Below, one piece after another: positions 5,977-6,453 of a DNA stretch of 6,453 bases. How positions within the stretch are numbered: position 1 is the first letter of the stretch; each line of letters begins with the position of its first letter. A model generated the notes under the pieces. It saw only the letters and a program-made list of their open reading frames with translations. It ran no database searches and had not been told where the DNA came from. The translations under genes and the position numbers were made by a program. The DNA comes from Candidatus Pacearchaeota archaeon. GTDB lineage: Archaea > Nanobdellota > Nanobdellia > Pacearchaeales > GW2011-AR1. The stretch is taken from contig VGKR01000026.1 in the NCBI GenBank assembly GCA_016866915.1, forward strand, positions 1 through 6,453, in the 5' to 3' direction.

Positions 5977-6050
5977 TTAATTTATTATTTAATTATTATT
6001 CTTGAAAATTAAAATTTAATTCAGAATTATTTATTTTTTAATTTCTTTAT
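5977..6050. terminator. AT-only convergent gap, probable two-way termination zone
   Basis: The 74 bases between two convergent stop codons contain only a few G or C bases. On the plus strand a T-run lies at 6034-6039, and on the minus strand TTTTAATTTTC-like tracts cover about 6002-6013. An imperfect palindrome AATTAAA-A-TTTAATT lies at about 6006-6020, but its loop is too small for a good hairpin. T-tract termination for both flanking genes is likely. No gene is seen in it. Confidence 0.45.
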
Positions 6051-6383
6051 TTACCTTATTCGGCTTCCTAATTCTATTTCTCTATCTGGCTGGAGAAGTT
6101 TTACAGAGGTTTCATCCGTACTAACTGCTGCGAGAATCATTCCTTGACTATCAATACCTTTAATTTTTCTTGGCTCAAGATTAGTGAAAACAATACAGAT
6201 TTTGTTTTTTAGTTCTTCTGGTTTGTAGTAAGGTTTTAATCCTGCAACTAAAGTTCTTTTTTCTTTTCCTAAATCCACATTAATTTTGTAAAGTTTATCT
6301 GCTCCTTCAATATTCTCTGCTTTAAGAATTTTACCAACTCTTAAATCTAATTTATTCCAATCCGAGAATTTTATATTTTCCAT
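6051..6383 (-). CDS. metG: Methionyl-tRNA synthetase beta subunit (tRNA-binding OB domain)
   Basis: A free-standing tRNA-binding domain of the EMAP-II/Arc1p/MetRS-C-terminal family (an OB fold). It increases tRNA affinity and, as a MetRS domain, mediates dimer formation. The 110 residues cover the whole domain and nothing else: FSDWNKLDLRVGKI at about 6-19, ADKLYKINVDLG at 28-39, LVAGL at 45-49, NLEPRKIKGIDSQGMILAA at 68-86, and the final strand near the C-terminus. It matches the module absent from the end of the MetRS encoded at 3593-5050, so it is probably its partner in trans, by analogy with archaea that encode this subunit separately. It is convergent with the surface-protein gene and cannot be in one operon with the alpha gene. 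A TATA box lies 24.5 bases before the ATG. A general tRNA-binding cofactor is the alternative. Confidence 0.93.
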   Translation of the reverse strand: MENIKFSDWNKLDLRVGKILKAENIEGADKLYKINVDLGKEKRTLVAGLKPYYKPEELKNKICIVFTNLEPRKIKGIDSQGMILAAVSTDETSVKLLQPDREIELGSRIR

Positions 6384-6398
6384 AATTTTTATGCAGAA

Positions 6399-6453
6399 TT
6401 AAGATCTTAAACCTAATTTTTTAAGTAATCTTTCAATTATTCTCTCTTTATCT
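6399..6453 (-). CDS. C-terminal end of an upstream gene (partial, product unknown)
   Basis: The minus strand is open from the right edge to TAA at 6401-6399 and encodes DKERIIERLLKKLGLRS. This is a charged amphipathic helix ending that looks like a genuine protein C-terminus. The stop lies 15 bases before the MetRS-beta ATG on the same strand, typical of the tight spacing here. Only 17 codons are visible, so the product cannot be named and a chance open frame is possible. Confidence 0.5.
   Translation of the reverse strand, partial: DKERIIERLLKKLGLRS
6404..6411 (-). promoter_or_regulatory. TATA box for the MetRS beta gene, inside the upstream gene's last codons
   Basis: The minus strand reads TTTAAGAT, centred 24.5 bases before the ATG at 6383. 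That is the same distance as in the other leaderless genes of the window. It overlaps the last codons of the upstream reading frame, so the beta gene may have its own promoter as well as possible read-through. Confidence 0.45.

Noticed and set aside
6006..6020. Palindrome AATTAAA-A-TTTAATT as a hairpin terminator or operator
   Set aside because: A one-base loop cannot form a stable hairpin, and such A/T palindromes are expected by chance in sequence this AT-rich.
1..6453. CRISPR array, insertion sequence, attachment site or replication origin
   Set aside because: No regularly spaced direct repeats, transposase-like frames, terminal inverted repeats or clustered origin-type repeats were seen on either strand. 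The tRNA 3' end is not repeated downstream in the window.

Overview
The window is AT-rich and archaeal. The evidence is an L15e ribosomal protein (a family found only in archaea and eukaryotes), an ATP-dependent replicative-type DNA ligase of archaeal form, an interrupted tRNA whose intron sits at 37/38 in a bulge-helix-bulge, no Shine-Dalgarno sequences at the starts, and TATA boxes at a nearly fixed distance upstream of start codons. The very short intergenic gaps, the split and bacterial-looking methionyl-tRNA synthetase, and a tail-fibre-like surface protein suggest a small-genome DPANN archaeon of the Pacearchaeota/Woesearchaeota kind. That placement is inference.

Layout. Positions 1-1487 (minus) hold most of an ATP-dependent DNA ligase, whose C-terminus runs off the left edge. 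Upstream of it on the same strand is rpl15e (1540-2112). Divergent from rpl15e is tRNA-Ile(GAU) with a 42-nt intron (2196-2312, plus). It ends one base before the stop codon of a minus-strand protein that joins an N-terminal zinc ribbon to a C-terminal Hsp20/alpha-crystallin-like domain (2314-2964). A short divergent promoter region (2965-3060) separates this from a helical 162-residue protein of unknown function (3061-3549). Methionyl-tRNA synthetase alpha (3593-5050) follows, then a membrane-anchored surface protein with tail-fibre-type repeats and a cysteine-rich C-terminus (5107-5976). Convergent to these on the minus strand is the detached tRNA-binding (beta) domain of methionyl-tRNA synthetase (6051-6383). 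At the right edge are the last 17 codons of a further minus-strand reading frame.

How the genes work together. Most of the window is information processing: ligation of DNA, the large ribosomal subunit, an isoleucine tRNA, and methionine charging by a two-part enzyme. The catalytic MetRS part ends after the anticodon-binding helices and lacks the C-terminal tRNA-binding domain seen in many relatives. That missing module is the product of the 6051-6383 gene, so the two proteins probably act together although they lie on opposite strands. The zinc-ribbon/Hsp20-like protein and the surface protein are the less ordinary genes. No CRISPR array, insertion sequence, attachment site or replication origin is visible, and no stretch over 300 bases lacks a gene. 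I do not see a clear, previously undescribed multi-gene system. The most notable points are the domain fusion, the split bacterial-type MetRS, the intron-bearing tRNA and the surface protein.
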